A stretch of 36,189 bases of DNA from Mesorhizobium alhagi CCNWXJ12-2 (GCF_000236565.1 NZ_AHAM01000050.1:1-36189), one strand, 5' to 3'; counted from the first letter of the stretch, positions 1 through 8,497 are shown. Numbers and translations: made by a program. The notes: generated by a model from the letters alone, not told the origin.

Positions 1-50
1 TGCGCCGGCCATCGCATGGCGGCTATGGCAAGCGACTTGATCTCCGGCAT
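1..50 (-). CDS. Possible N-terminus of ComF-type phosphoribosyltransferase (partial)
   Basis: Read on the minus strand from an ATG at 50, the window edge gives a 16-residue open frame starting MPEIKSLAIAAMRWPA, still open at base 1. In Rhizobiales a comF gene (double zinc ribbon plus phosphoribosyltransferase, linked to DNA uptake) often lies divergently upstream of the NDUFAF5-like methyltransferase that follows here, and ComF proteins there begin with a short basic stretch of this kind. No diagnostic motif is visible in so few residues, so the name rests on recalled gene order only. A GTG four codons upstream is another possible start. Confidence 0.25.
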   Translation of the reverse strand, partial: MPEIKSLAIAAMRWPA

Positions 51-146
51 CGGATCGGCCACGAGGTTGCTGCGTTGACCGACCATAGCAGAAGCGCTGG
101 GAAGCGCAGCGCCCTTGGTTCGAGCCTGAAAAGGAATTCTGTCCCG

Positions 147-1019
147 TTGCAGAAGCTGTTCGACACTGAACTTTCGATCGCGCGCAAGCGCCGGGCGCTG
201 GCGCAGGCGGTTCCGGGCGCTGATTTCCTGATGGAGCGCGCGGCGGAAGATCTTGGCGAGCGCCTTTCGGCGGTCGAGCGGCGTTTCACCAAGGCGGTCG
301 CGCTCTATTGCGTGACGCCGGCCGCGCGGGATGCCGTATTGGCAACCGGCAAGGCGGAGGAAGTAATCCAGATCGAGGCGGACGCGGCGTTCCTTGCCGA
401 CAGCCCGGGCTTCGTGGCCGAGCCCGAGCACCTGCCGCTGGAGGCGGGCAGCATCGACCTCGCCGTCTCGCTGCTGGCGCTGCAGGAGGCGAACGACATT
501 CCCGGGATGCTGGTGCAGATCCGCCGTGCGCTGAAGCCCGACGGGCTGTTCCTGGGCTGCATGGCCGGCGCGGCGACGCTTTTTGAGTTGCGCGATTCGT
601 TGCTGGCGGCCGAGGTCGAACTCCATGGCGGCGCCAGCCCGCGCGTCATCCCGTTCACCGATGTCCGTGATGCCGGCGCGCTGCTGCAAAGGGCCGGCTT
701 CGCGCTGCCGGTCGCCGATGTCGAGACGGTGACGGTGCGCTACGACAATCTGTTCGGGCTGATGGCGGATCTGCGCGGCATGGGCGCTACCAACGCGCTC
801 GAGGCGCGCTCCCGGCGGCCTGCGACGCGGACGCTGTTTGCCCGCGCGGCGCAAATCTATGCCGAGCGCCATTCCGATGCGGACGGGCGGATCAGGGCGA
901 CGTTCTCGCTGGTGTGGATGTCGGGCTGGACTCCCGATCCTTCGCAGCAGAAGCCGCTGAAGCCGGGCTCGGCGCAGGTTTCGCTGACGAAGATATTGGG
1001 CGATGTGAAAGACCAGTAA
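147..1019 (+). CDS. SAM-dependent methyltransferase, BioC/NDUFAF5-like
   Basis: Class I SAM-dependent protein of the BioC / NDUFAF5 family. The alphaproteobacterial members resemble mitochondrial NDUFAF5, which acts in complex I assembly, but the true substrate here is unknown. The protein opens with LQKLFDTELSIARKRRALAQ, the conserved start of this family, followed by the PGADFLMERAAEDLGERL segment and a Rossmann methyltransferase core with the LPLEAGSIDLAVSLLALQ and LKPDGLFLGCMAG strands. The TTG at 147 is chosen because homologs begin there and AAGGA lies 11 bases upstream. An in-frame TTG at 75 would add 24 residues with no family character. The first glycine-rich SAM loop is degenerate. 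Length 290 aa is normal for the family. Confidence 0.8.
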   Translation: MQKLFDTELSIARKRRALAQAVPGADFLMERAAEDLGERLSAVERRFTKAVALYCVTPAARDAVLATGKAEEVIQIEADAAFLADSPGFVAEPEHLPLEAGSIDLAVSLLALQEANDIPGMLVQIRRALKPDGLFLGCMAGAATLFELRDSLLAAEVELHGGASPRVIPFTDVRDAGALLQRAGFALPVADVETVTVRYDNLFGLMADLRGMGATNALEARSRRPATRTLFARAAQIYAERHSDADGRIRATFSLVWMSGWTPDPSQQKPLKPGSAQVSLTKILGDVKDQ

Positions 1020-1047
1020 CCGGTGGCGCGTGCAGGGACCGCCAGTT

Positions 1048-1227
1048 CTACCGGTTGAGGCCTTCCACAATCCTGTCGCTGTTGTCGTTCCAGAGAATTT
1101 CCAGCACGTTGGCGAAGTTGCCGGCACTGCCGAAGATCGCCAATGATATGAGCGTCGCGATCAGGCCGTATTCGATCGCCGTCGCTGCCGAGTCGTCCTC
1201 GAGAAACCGCCGGATCAGTGGCCGCAT
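1048..1227 (-). CDS. Flp/Fap-type IVb pilin, orphan
   Basis: A 59-residue prepilin of the Flp family, the subunit of tight-adherence pili. It has a short basic leader (MRPLIRRFLEDDSA), then the hallmark ATAIEYGLIATLISLA: Glu19 and Tyr20 fall at +5 and +6 of the mature protein, followed by one hydrophobic helix and a short polar tail ending in GLNR. The residue just before the expected cleavage site is Ala14, where Flp pilins normally have Gly. No cpa/tad assembly genes lie in the window, so it would depend on a tad locus elsewhere. The next minus-strand gene upstream is a small membrane protein. The upstream sequence has several TTAA half-sites. Confidence 0.85.
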   Translation of the reverse strand: MRPLIRRFLEDDSAATAIEYGLIATLISLAIFGSAGNFANVLEILWNDNSDRIVEGLNR

Positions 1228-1267
1228 AGGTGGTAACCCCTTTGCGTTTTACCCTACCGTCAACCTG

Positions 1268-1295
1268 TTAAGAAAGGTTAACGCGGCAGCCTTAA
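1268..1295 (-). promoter_or_regulatory. TTAA-rich region upstream of the Flp pilin (possible CtrA half-sites)
   Basis: Three TTAA boxes lie at 1268-1271, 1278-1281 and 1292-1295, 40 to 70 bases before the pilin start. The first two are 6 bases apart and read TTAACCTTTCTTAAC on the coding strand. The CtrA consensus is TTAA-N7-TTAA, so this is one base short. CtrA is known to control pilA in Caulobacter. Weak evidence by eye only. Confidence 0.25.
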
Positions 1296-1314
1296 CAGCC
1301 GGTGAAGCCGCGCT

Positions 1315-1575
1315 TCAGCAATCGCCGCTGCGCGCGCCATCGCTGCGGATGATGCAGACAGCGTCCGGAGACGATTGCAGCACGCTCCTGCGGATGGTGT
1401 AGCTGGTCGTGCCGCCTATGCTGCCGGTGCTCATCAGGTCGACGCCGGCATTGCGGGCGAGACCCGTTCCGCTCCGGCTTTCAAGCAGCGGCGCGGCGAT
1501 CAGCGCCAGCGCTACCGCCGCAGCGCCGAACAGCAGCGTGATGCGCAGCGCGCCCCATTCACTAGCGGAATCCAT
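1315..1575 (-). CDS. Small membrane protein, conserved hypothetical
   Basis: An 86-residue protein of unknown function. The ATG at 1575 is preferred to upstream codons because GGGAGAA sits just before it. Residues about 10-30 (LRITLLFGAAAVALALIAAP) form one transmembrane helix or uncleaved signal anchor. The rest is a polar periplasmic-type tail with STGSIGG and a motif around SYTIRRSVLQ, and it has a single cysteine in the visible chain before the terminal Cys. The end, SDGARSGDC, is short and polar. It lies upstream of the Flp pilin on the same strand, 87 bases away, and could be co-transcribed. The STGSI segment recurs in rhizobial envelope proteins, as I recall, but gives no function. Confidence 0.6.
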   Translation of the reverse strand: MDSASEWGALRITLLFGAAAVALALIAAPLLESRSGTGLARNAGVDLMSTGSIGGTTSYTIRRSVLQSSPDAVCIIRSDGARSGDC

Positions 1576-1641
1576 GCGAATTCTCCCTTGCCCCAATCCA
1601 GTGCTGTTCCGTCAATTTTTCATGGTTGAATAAACGTTCCA

Positions 1642-2835
1642 TTAACGCTGATTTCCATGCCGGAGGCCGGGCAGCGTCCTGGTCTTGCCGCTGAGCGCCG
1701 CACCGAGCGGCAGAATAGCCGGCAGCAGGGCGACCAAGGGGCCTACCGCCTGCGCGCCAGCCGGGTTGAGCGCGGTGGCCGCAAAGGCGGCGGCAGCATG
1801 GATGCGGGTCGAGAACTGCCGCAGCCAGGCCGCCGAATAGAGTTTAGCGGCCGCTTCGCGCGCGGAACGGTCATGGATATCGACGCCGGCCAGCGCGGCG
1901 GCGAGCAGCCAGCCGGATTGCAGCGCCATGGAGATGCCCTCGGCGATGATCGGGTGGGATTCGCCGGCGCAGTTGCCGGCGCGGAAGACGCCATCTGCGA
2001 AGCGTGGGCGGATGCCCGGCCGGATCGGTCCGGCGGCGAGCCACTGCCTGTCCAGTGAGGCGTGACCGATCGCCTCGCGAACGCCTTTGCAGGAAGTCAC
2101 GATGTGCCGGTGCACCGCCTCGGCCGCCGAGCCGCCCTGCGCCTGGCGTATTTCGGCCAGACGATCGCGCCGGATGCAGCAGGACAGCGAAAGCCTGCTC
2201 TGGTCGGCCATGACCATGCCGCCATAACCGCCGGGAAACACCAGTAGCGGCATCAGATCGTGGGGCAGGGCGGAATGCCGGAAATGCGCCTTGAAGCCGA
2301 GAAGGTCGTAGGGATGGTTGCGCTTCGGCAGATGGCTCGGCAGGCTGCCCGGCTCCCACGAGCCATGCGCTGCGACCACCACCGGCGCGCGGAGTTTCAG
2401 TTCGCGATGGCGCGACGCGATCCGCACGATGCTGGCGTTTTCGCCCGCGACGATATCGGTCGCGCGGAAGGGCTGGAACACAGTCGCGCCGGCATCGTGC
2501 GCCGATGTCAGAAGAAGATCGTCCAGTGTGTCGCGCCCCAGCGCCCGCCCGTACCCACTGCCAGAGGCTGGCGGCATGGCTGCCGCCACGCAATGTTCGC
2601 CGGCGAAAAGCCCGACGCGCCGGATTTCCGGCCCGGCCTTTTCCCGCCATGTGTTGCCAACGCCCAATTTGTCAAGAAGGGCGATGTTGGTTGCCGAGAT
2701 GAACTCGCCGCAGACCTTGCGCGGCGGGAAATCCACCTTCTCGACGATGGCCACGCGGCGGCCCTGCCGGGCAAGCGCCAATGCGGCGCAAGAGCCCGCC
2801 GGACCCGCCCCGATAACGACCGCGTCATAGGTCAT
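1642..2835 (-). CDS. FAD-dependent oxidoreductase of the type III PKS operon
   Basis: Flavoprotein of the geranylgeranyl-reductase / UbiH-like monooxygenase superfamily, 397 aa. The N-terminus carries the dinucleotide-binding motif VVIGAGPAGSCAALALARQG (residues about 6-25) followed by the acidic strand end VAIVEK. Near residue 285 the segment FRAGNCAGESHPIIAEGI matches the second FAD-binding (GD-type) motif. Third and last gene of the operon: its ATG overlaps the stop of the methyltransferase by 4 bases (ATGA), implying translational coupling. The likely role is hydroxylation or reduction of the polyketide core, by analogy with the SrsA-SrsB-SrsC phenolic-lipid operon of Streptomyces griseus (PKS, methyltransferase, flavoprotein hydroxylase). 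Substrate and direction of reaction cannot be read from the sequence. Confidence 0.85.
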   Translation of the reverse strand: MTYDAVVIGAGPAGSCAALALARQGRRVAIVEKVDFPPRKVCGEFISATNIALLDKLGVGNTWREKAGPEIRRVGLFAGEHCVAAAMPPASGSGYGRALGRDTLDDLLLTSAHDAGATVFQPFRATDIVAGENASIVRIASRHRELKLRAPVVVAAHGSWEPGSLPSHLPKRNHPYDLLGFKAHFRHSALPHDLMPLLVFPGGYGGMVMADQSRLSLSCCIRRDRLAEIRQAQGGSAAEAVHRHIVTSCKGVREAIGHASLDRQWLAAGPIRPGIRPRFADGVFRAGNCAGESHPIIAEGISMALQSGWLLAAALAGVDIHDRSAREAAAKLYSAAWLRQFSTRIHAAAAFAATALNPAGAQAVGPLVALLPAILPLGAALSGKTRTLPGLRHGNQR

Positions 2836-3539
2836 GCGTCCTCCGACCGGTTCGCCGCGAAAACATGCGTGAACAGGCCCGCGCGGCGCTCATCGAGGTG
2901 GTCGTGTTTCGCCGGCCAAAGCGCCGAAAGTTCAGAGCCGCGAAAACCGGCGCGCACGCTCGCCGGCGCGTCATGGCGGGTGACGTCGCCCGCGCCAACC
3001 ATCCAGAGCAGGCGCGAAGCGGCGTGCGCGAAGCCGGTCCGGCGCGGCTCGGTCGCGACGAAGACCGGCGCGATCGGCCGCAGCGCTGAAAACAGCCGGG
3101 CGAGATCGGCATCGGCGAAATGGTGCAGGAACAGATTGGCAGTCACGACATCGAAGCAGGCGTCGTCGGCGGAATGGAGCCAGTCGAAAACATCGGCGGT
3201 GACGGTCTTGGCCGGCCAGCCAAGTTCGGCGAATGCGGCGCGCCGCTCGGGCGTCACGAGGTCGGCGCGGTCGAGCAGCGTCAGTTCCACGCGCGGCCAT
3301 TTCGGCGCGATCCGGCGTGCGACCCCGAGCATGAAAGCTCCGTCGCCGGCCCCGATCTCCAGGATACGGCGCGGCGGCGACGCAACATGGTCTTCCAGCA
3401 GCCGCGCCATGATCGACTGCTGGAACATCAACCTGTTGACGAGGACGAGGTCGCGCCGGGCGGTGATCGCGCGCGGATCCTTCTCGGCGAGCCCGTCGAG
3501 GATTTCGGGCTGCACGAGGCGGTCGGCGAGGCCCGGCAT
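2832..3539 (-). CDS. Class I SAM methyltransferase of the type III PKS operon
   Basis: A 235-residue SAM-dependent methyltransferase. Motif I is ILEIGAGDGAFMLGVARR at about residues 69-86, followed by an acidic post-motif (VELTLLDRADL) and the motif-IV-like FDVVTANLFLHHFADADL. This pattern is typical of small-molecule O- or C-methyltransferases. It is the middle gene of the operon: it starts one base after the stop of the polyketide synthase and overlaps the oxidoreductase by 4 bases. It probably methylates the polyketide made by the upstream synthase; the position of methylation is unknown. Start at 3539 fits the tight spacing. Confidence 0.85.
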   Translation of the reverse strand: MPGLADRLVQPEILDGLAEKDPRAITARRDLVLVNRLMFQQSIMARLLEDHVASPPRRILEIGAGDGAFMLGVARRIAPKWPRVELTLLDRADLVTPERRAAFAELGWPAKTVTADVFDWLHSADDACFDVVTANLFLHHFADADLARLFSALRPIAPVFVATEPRRTGFAHAASRLLWMVGAGDVTRHDAPASVRAGFRGSELSALWPAKHDHLDERRAGLFTHVFAANRSEDA

Positions 3540-3540
3540 T

Positions 3541-4611
3541 TCAGACCGTCCTGAAAACCATGGTCTCGGCTGTCAGCCCAGGGCCGAACGCCATGGCGCA
3601 GCCGAGTTGGCCGGGCGCGGCGCGCTTCAGCATCCGCTCCAGAACGAACATGATCGTTGCCGACGACATGTTGCCGTTCGCCCGCAACACTTCGCGGGAA
3701 TCGTCCAGCGCCTGCGGGCCTAGCCCGAGCGCCCGCTCGGCGGCGTCGAGAACCGATCTTCCGCCGGGATGGATGGCCCAGAGGTCGATCTCGGCTGTCG
3801 CGCGGCCGTGCAGTATCGCGCTGATCTCCTTGCCAAGGATTTCCTGGAGTGCGGCCGGAACCTGCCCGGAAAGATGCATGTCGAAGCCGTCGTCGCGGAT
3901 GTGCCAGCTCATCAGGTCGCGCCGGTCGGGCGCGATCGCGGCATGAAAGCCGTCGAGCCGCAGGCCGTGCGGCTCGGCCGTGACGAGGGCTGCCGCGCAG
4001 CCGTCGCCCCACAGGCAGAAGGACAGGAGCTTTTCGAGATCGTGCGTTTCCTTGAGGTGCAGCGTGCAGATCTCGACATTGACGATCAGGACCCGCGCCT
4101 CCGGCTGGGAACGCACGATGTGCCGCGCCAGCTTCAGCGCGTTGATCGCGGCGTAGCAGCCCATGAAACCGATCATCGTGCGCTCGACCGAGGGCGGCAG
4201 GCCGCACCGGGCCATCAGTTCGAGGTCTATGCCGGGCGCGGAAAAGCCGGTGCAGGTTGCGACGATCAAGTGGGTGATGCCGTCGCGCTCGGCCTCGGGC
4301 AGCAGGTCGACTGCCTTTGTAGCGAGTTCAGGTGCTGCGCGGTCGAACATCTCCATGCGCTGGCCAGTGCCGGGAAATGCGTCGCGCCGGAAAATCCCGT
4401 CGCGGTCGAGGGCTCCGCTCGACGGGTCGTCGGTCGGCGCGAAGCAGGAATAGCGCTGCTCGATGCCGGCCCTGTCGGCCATGCGGCTGAATATCTGCTG
4501 GCTGCGCGGATCGGCGGCTAGCAGGGAAGCCGCGAAATCGAGGAAGAAGCGATGCACCTCATGGTCCGGCACGGCCGTCGCGATGCGGTTCACATAGGCG
4601 TCGGCTGGCAT
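3541..4611 (-). CDS. Type III polyketide synthase (chalcone/stilbene synthase family)
   Basis: Homodimeric ketosynthase that extends an acyl-CoA starter with malonyl-CoA and cyclises it without an acyl carrier protein. The catalytic triad is visible: Cys120 in VATCTGFSAPGID, His281 in WAIHPGGR, Asn314 in ANGNMSS. The GFGPG-type C-terminal loop is present as AFGPGL. Length 356 aa is normal. The ATG at 4611 starts the protein with MPADAYVNRIATAVP, where family members begin; an in-frame upstream start at 4716 adds 35 residues with no similarity and reads through a palindrome. First gene of a tight three-gene operon with a methyltransferase and an FAD enzyme. Likely products are alkylresorcinols, alkylpyrones or related phenolics, but the starter preference is not readable by eye. 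Confidence 0.93.
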   Translation of the reverse strand: MPADAYVNRIATAVPDHEVHRFFLDFAASLLAADPRSQQIFSRMADRAGIEQRYSCFAPTDDPSSGALDRDGIFRRDAFPGTGQRMEMFDRAAPELATKAVDLLPEAERDGITHLIVATCTGFSAPGIDLELMARCGLPPSVERTMIGFMGCYAAINALKLARHIVRSQPEARVLIVNVEICTLHLKETHDLEKLLSFCLWGDGCAAALVTAEPHGLRLDGFHAAIAPDRRDLMSWHIRDDGFDMHLSGQVPAALQEILGKEISAILHGRATAEIDLWAIHPGGRSVLDAAERALGLGPQALDDSREVLRANGNMSSATIMFVLERMLKRAAPGQLGCAMAFGPGLTAETMVFRTV

Positions 4612-4633
4612 GCAATCGGTTCCCGGCGGCTTC

Positions 4634-4649
4634 ACGTTATGATTAACGT
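4634..4649. promoter_or_regulatory. Palindrome upstream of the type III PKS operon
   Basis: ACGTTA-TGAT-TAACGT is a perfect 6-bp inverted repeat with a 4-base gap, centred about 30 bases before the polyketide synthase ATG. Its size and place suit a dimeric repressor or activator. No regulator gene lies beside the operon, so the protein that binds it is unknown. Confidence 0.45.
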
Positions 4650-4785
4650 TGCCGGCCGGGCATTTAGTTCCGCGATTGGCTATTCCGACTGGATTGGGAA
4701 CGGGCTCTAGCGTCACTCAGCGGAAGGCGATTACGTCTTTCACAAATCGTTCGCCGGCGGCAGGTAGCGGTGATAGGAATCGCCA

Positions 4786-4980
4786 ATGCATCCGCTTCTC
4801 CGATCTCCGATACTGCCAGCCATCACATTCTTAGTCTTATTCGCGATTCTGGACGCGCTCTTTGGTCGAGTGGGCGTGATTGTAGGGTTATTCCTATATT
4901 GCATCGGGATACTGGTGTCTTTGACCTTCTTTGCCCTTGTTGCGGACAAAGAAGACCGGAAGCGCCGGGAGCAGGACTAG
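4786..4980 (+). CDS. Small two-helix membrane protein, hypothetical
   Basis: A 64-residue open frame with two predicted transmembrane helices (about residues 10-27, ILPAITFLVLFAILDALF, and 29-53, VGVIVGLFLYCIGILVSLTF) and a charged C-terminal tail DKEDRKRREQD. The TAGGAA upstream of the ATG could serve as a ribosome site. It stands alone between the polyketide operon (divergent) and mutT (convergent). The hydrophobic pattern and charge distribution look like real protein rather than chance, but I do not recognise a family. Confidence 0.5.
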   Translation: MHPLLRSPILPAITFLVLFAILDALFGRVGVIVGLFLYCIGILVSLTFFALVADKEDRKRREQD

Positions 4981-5021
4981 ACACCCCTAGGGCGTCGGCA
5001 GCAAGATAAAGCCGCAGTTCT

Positions 5022-5435
5022 CTAAAGAAGGTCGATCAGGAACGGGATCAGCGGGATGTCGGCCGGCGGCATAGGATAGTCGCGCATCTGGTGTGGGCGC
5101 ACCCATTTCAGCGCCTGCCCCTCATGCGGGTGGGGCGTGCCCCAGAAGCGCCGGCAGATGAAAAGCGGCATCAAAAGATGAAAGCTCTCGTAGGAATGGC
5201 TGGCGAAGGTCAGCGGCGCGAGGCACGCGACCTTGGTCTCGATGCCCAGTTCCTCGCGCAGCTCGCGAATGACGGTCTCTTCCGGTGTTTCGCCGGGCTC
5301 GACCTTGCCGCCGGGAAATTCCCACAGGCCGGCGAGCGGCTTTCCCTCCGGGCGCTGCGCGATCAGCACGCGCCCGTCGGCGTCGACCAACGCGCAGGCG
5401 GCCACCAGCATTACAGGCTTGCTCCCGTCCGTCAT
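5022..5435 (-). CDS. mutT: 8-oxo-dGTP diphosphatase, Nudix (MutT)
   Basis: Nudix hydrolase that removes 8-oxo-dGTP from the nucleotide pool. The complete Nudix box is present (GGKVEPGETPEETV then IRELREELGI, about residues 38-61), preceded by the substrate-side strand VLIAQRPEGKPLAGLWEFP typical of MutT. Length 137 aa is normal. The ATG at 5435 is chosen because it overlaps the stop of the GNAT gene by 4 bases (ATGA) and starts the protein with [18 protein letters not shown]; a longer frame reaching 5570 has an unrelated Arg/Pro-rich N-terminus. Last gene of an argJ-GNAT-mutT operon. Confidence 0.9.
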   Translation of the reverse strand: MTDGSKPVMLVAACALVDADGRVLIAQRPEGKPLAGLWEFPGGKVEPGETPEETVIRELREELGIETKVACLAPLTFASHSYESFHLLMPLFICRRFWGTPHPHEGQALKWVRPHQMRDYPMPPADIPLIPFLIDLL

Positions 5436-6247
5436 CACGCCTCCGGCGGCCGGCGGTAGTGATAGCGGTAGATCTCGGAGAACCCGATCGAGCGGTAGAG
5501 GCCGAGCGCGGCCTCGTTGTCGGCCTCGACCTGCAGCCACGCCTCGCGGGCGCCGCGCAGGCGCGCCCATTTCAGGGACGAAAGCACGATGCGCCGGCCG
5601 TGGCCCTTGCCGCGATGGGCGGCGTCCGTCGCGATCTCGAACAGGCCGGCAAGGTCGCCGTCATGCACGCAGATCGCGGTTGCCAGCGGCTCCTCGTCCT
5701 GCTCGACCACGAACAGCCCGGCTTCGGGCTGGATCGAGCCGAGGATTTCGGAAAGGCCGGGCCGCAGCGACGCATCGGAGCCGTGAACCTTCAGCGCCGC
5801 GCCGATGAAGCGGCCCATATCCTTCAGCGGAATCTGGTCCATCGCCTCGGCGATCGCCGCGTCATCGAGCGGCGCGCGCATGACCAGCGATTCTGAGAAC
5901 ACCGACCAGCCTTCGGCGTCGAGATGGCGCGACAGCGCAACGCCCGAGAGCGGCGACATGCGGAAGGTCAGCGGCCTGCCATAGGCGTCGAAGCGGCGCG
6001 CCGCGCGGGCGATGCGCTCTCCGATATTGACGACGTCGCCCGGATCGAGCGGGTTGACCGAATTCAGCCGCTTGGCCGGATGGCCGGCCGTCAGCCGCAC
6101 CAGCCATGTGCCGTCATAATGCACGGCCGCCGCCGGCCAGGCGCGAAAGCCCGCCGCTTCATAGCGGCGCACCTTGGCGAGTTCGGGGAGGGGTGAGGCG
6201 TTCGACACCGCCGGTTCAGCTCCGGTAGTCGCCATTGATGGCGACAT
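5435..6247 (-). CDS. GNAT family N-acetyltransferase
   Basis: A 270-residue protein with a C-terminal GNAT fold: the acetyl-CoA pyrophosphate loop is in [20 protein letters not shown] (R/Q-x-x-G-x-G/A), followed by [21 protein letters not shown] and YRYHYR. The N-terminal half ([32 protein letters not shown]) is typical of a rhizobial subgroup found beside argJ. The acceptor is unknown. The start is uncertain: the ATG at 6247 overlaps argJ by 32 bases, a second ATG is at 6235, and a GTG at 6208, just after the argJ stop with GGAG upstream, gives [20 protein letters not shown]. It overlaps mutT by 4 bases. Confidence 0.85.
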   Translation of the reverse strand: MSPSMATTGAEPAVSNASPLPELAKVRRYEAAGFRAWPAAAVHYDGTWLVRLTAGHPAKRLNSVNPLDPGDVVNIGERIARAARRFDAYGRPLTFRMSPLSGVALSRHLDAEGWSVFSESLVMRAPLDDAAIAEAMDQIPLKDMGRFIGAALKVHGSDASLRPGLSEILGSIQPEAGLFVVEQDEEPLATAICVHDGDLAGLFEIATDAAHRGKGHGRRIVLSSLKWARLRGAREAWLQVEADNEAALGLYRSIGFSEIYRYHYRRPPEA

Positions 6248-7457
6248 ATTCCTTGGTGAGGTCGCAGGTCCACACCGTCGCTTTGCCGCGTCCGATGCCG
6301 AGGTCGGCGCGGATCGCGATCTCGTCGCGCTTCATATAGGCAGAGGTCGCGGCTTCCGAATAGTGCGGGTCGCGCTCGCCCTCGACCGCCAGGCGGTTGT
6401 CGCCGAACCAGATCGACAGGCGGTCGCGGTCGGCTGGCTCGCCGGCCTTGCCGACCGCCATGACGACGCGGCCCCAATTGGCGTCCTCGCCGGCCACTGC
6501 GGTCTTGACCAGCGGAGAATTGGCGATCGAAAGCGCGATCTTCTTTGCAGAGCGCGAGGATTTCGCGCCGGTGACGGTCACTTCGACCTGCTTGCGCGCG
6601 CCCTCGCCGTCGCGCACCACCTGCAAAGCCAGGTTCTTGAGCAACCGGTTCAGCGCCCGCCGGAACTGGGCGAGGCGCGCATCGTTCGGGTCGGTGATCT
6701 GAGGCGCTCCGTGCTTTGCCGCGGCGCCGGTGGCGAACAGCATCAGCGTGTCGCTGGTCGAGGTGTCGCTGTCGACGGTGACGGCGTTGAAGGTCGCGCC
6801 GACGCCTTTCGACAGCAAGCTCTGCAGCACCGCCGCCGAGAGCGGCGCGTCGGTCGCCACGAAGGACAGCATCGTCGCCATGTCCGGCGCGATCATGCCG
6901 GCGCCCTTGGCAATGCCGTTGATCGTCACCTCGGTCTCGCCGAGCTTTACCGTGGCGGTGGCGACCTTCGGATAGGTGTCGGTGGTCATGATCGCCTTGG
7001 CGGCGTCCAGCCACAGGTCGGACTTCGCTTCCCTGGCCATGCCGGCCAGGAGATGGCTGAAGCGGCCTGCATCGAGCGGCTCGCCGATGACGCCGGTCGA
7101 CGCCAGAAATACTTCGCCAGGTTTGCAGCTAACGGCATCGGCCGCCGCCTTGCCGGTCAGGGCGGTCGCCTCGCGGCCTTTCTTTCCGGTGAAGGCGTTG
7201 GCGTTGCCGGAGTTGACCACCAGCATGCGCGCCTTGCCGCCGGCGAGGTTCTCGCGGCAGAAGTCGACCGGGGCCGACGGGCATTTTGAGCGGGTGAACA
7301 CGCCGGCGACCTGCGTGCCCTCGTCGAAAATCACGGCCAGCAGGTCGGTGCGGTTCTTGTATTTTATGCCGGCTTCGGCGGTGGCGATGCGCACGCCCTC
7401 GATCGCCGGCATTTTCGGATATTTCTTGGGCGCAAGCGGTGAGACGGTGGCGGACAT
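6216..7457 (-). CDS. argJ: Glutamate N-acetyltransferase / amino-acid N-acetyltransferase ArgJ
   Basis: Bifunctional enzyme of the cyclic arginine pathway: it moves the acetyl group from N-acetylornithine to glutamate and can also acetylate glutamate with acetyl-CoA. The proenzyme cleaves itself between Ala194 and Thr195 in [13 protein letters not shown], giving alpha and beta chains with Thr195 as nucleophile. The family signatures [19 protein letters not shown] and GEDANWGRV are present, and the C-terminus ends in the conserved [11 protein letters not shown]. Length 413 aa is normal. First gene of argJ-GNAT-mutT. In related genomes the peptidyl-prolyl isomerase gene is the immediate upstream neighbour; here about 1.9 kb separates them. 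Confidence 0.96.
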   Translation of the reverse strand: MSATVSPLAPKKYPKMPAIEGVRIATAEAGIKYKNRTDLLAVIFDEGTQVAGVFTRSKCPSAPVDFCRENLAGGKARMLVVNSGNANAFTGKKGREATALTGKAAADAVSCKPGEVFLASTGVIGEPLDAGRFSHLLAGMAREAKSDLWLDAAKAIMTTDTYPKVATATVKLGETEVTINGIAKGAGMIAPDMATMLSFVATDAPLSAAVLQSLLSKGVGATFNAVTVDSDTSTSDTLMLFATGAAAKHGAPQITDPNDARLAQFRRALNRLLKNLALQVVRDGEGARKQVEVTVTGAKSSRSAKKIALSIANSPLVKTAVAGEDANWGRVVMAVGKAGEPADRDRLSIWFGDNRLAVEGERDPHYSEAATSAYMKRDEIAIRADLGIGRGKATVWTCDLTKEYVAINGDYRS

Positions 7458-7557
7458 GGATCCTCGAACGTGCTGCCGGACAGGAAAACGTTCGTTTGCC
7501 CTAGTGCAGTCCGCCGCGCAAGCCTCACTCGGGAGTTGCGCGCGATGCGCCTGATAA

Positions 7558-8436
7558 TCAATCGGCCTTCATGCCGGACGCTACGGCGTCGACGAAACGG
7601 GCGGCAATCGAACCGTCCTTGTCTAGCGCCGGGTTGAGGATGGTGATGTTCATGCCGACAACCCGTTCGGTCGAAAAGGCTTGCCGCAGGACATGGATAA
7701 GTTCATCCCAGGCGAGCCCGCCTTCCACGATGTAATCCACCGCAGGCATGATCTTCGCGTCGAGCACGTCCGCATCCAGGTGCAGCCAGAACCCTTCGAG
7801 CCCGGCGAGACGAGCGAGCGCCTGGCTCGTTGCCGCTTCGATGCCGATGTCGCGAATGCGCGCGAGATTGATCAGTTCGATGCCGCTGTCCTCGATCCGC
7901 TGGCTGCCAAACTCTTCCGAATCCTGTTCGTCGCGGCGGCCGAAAGCGACGACATCCTCCTCTTCGACCAGCGGCGAGTGGTCCTCCGGCCTGGCGAGAA
8001 CCGTGTCGTGGCGGCCGACGGCGATTGCAAGCTCCATCGAGGCGACCTCGCCCTTCGGCTCCGCCGAGGGCTGGAAGAAATCCGCATGTCCGTCGAGGAA
8101 GAGCAGGCCGAAACGTCCGCGCCGCCGCGTGGCCAGCAGGCATCCGAGCAGGATCGAGCAGTCGCCGCCCAGCACGACCGGCATCTCGTCTCTCGCCAGC
8201 AGCGCATCGATCGCATCCGCCAATGTGACGGTATAGGCGGCGATCCCGGCAAGGTTCAGAACGCCCGTCGCGGCATCGACCTTCTCGTCGTGCGGCGGCG
8301 GGGGAACTTCGCCGCCGCGCCGCGCGCCGATCTTCTCGGCAAATCTGGCGGCGAGCAGCGCCTTGGGCAGCATTTCCACGCCGCTCGACGACAGGCCCAG
8401 CCTCGACGGGGCTTCCAGGATGGTCCTTGCTTTCAT
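7558..8436 (-). CDS. Arginase/agmatinase-family (ureohydrolase) protein
   Basis: A 292-residue member of the binuclear-manganese ureohydrolase superfamily. Metal-site motifs appear in order: GGDCS (residues 90-94), LDGHADF (about 114-120) and HLDADVLD (219-226). Arginase itself has GGDHS, so a metal-ligand histidine is replaced by Cys93; substrate and even activity are therefore uncertain. The ATG at 8436 ([15 protein letters not shown]) is the family-like start; a frame extending to 8544 adds a Cys/Arg-rich leader without similarity. It lies next to argJ on the same strand, 100 bases upstream, and an arginine deiminase lies at the far end of the window, but linkage to arginine breakdown is inference. 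Confidence 0.82.
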   Translation of the reverse strand: MKARTILEAPSRLGLSSSGVEMLPKALLAARFAEKIGARRGGEVPPPPHDEKVDAATGVLNLAGIAAYTVTLADAIDALLARDEMPVVLGGDCSILLGCLLATRRRGRFGLLFLDGHADFFQPSAEPKGEVASMELAIAVGRHDTVLARPEDHSPLVEEEDVVAFGRRDEQDSEEFGSQRIEDSGIELINLARIRDIGIEAATSQALARLAGLEGFWLHLDADVLDAKIMPAVDYIVEGGLAWDELIHVLRQAFSTERVVGMNITILNPALDKDGSIAARFVDAVASGMKAD

Positions 8437-8497
8437 GCCGGGTGAACGGCTTCGTCCCGGCAGGGTTGCATCGCTCCTACCAAGTGTTGGCTCTAGC

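Noticed and set aside
2260-3723. 487-codon plus-strand frame across the polyketide operon
   Set aside because: Antisense to two well-supported genes; Arg/Ala/Ser-rich low-information translation.
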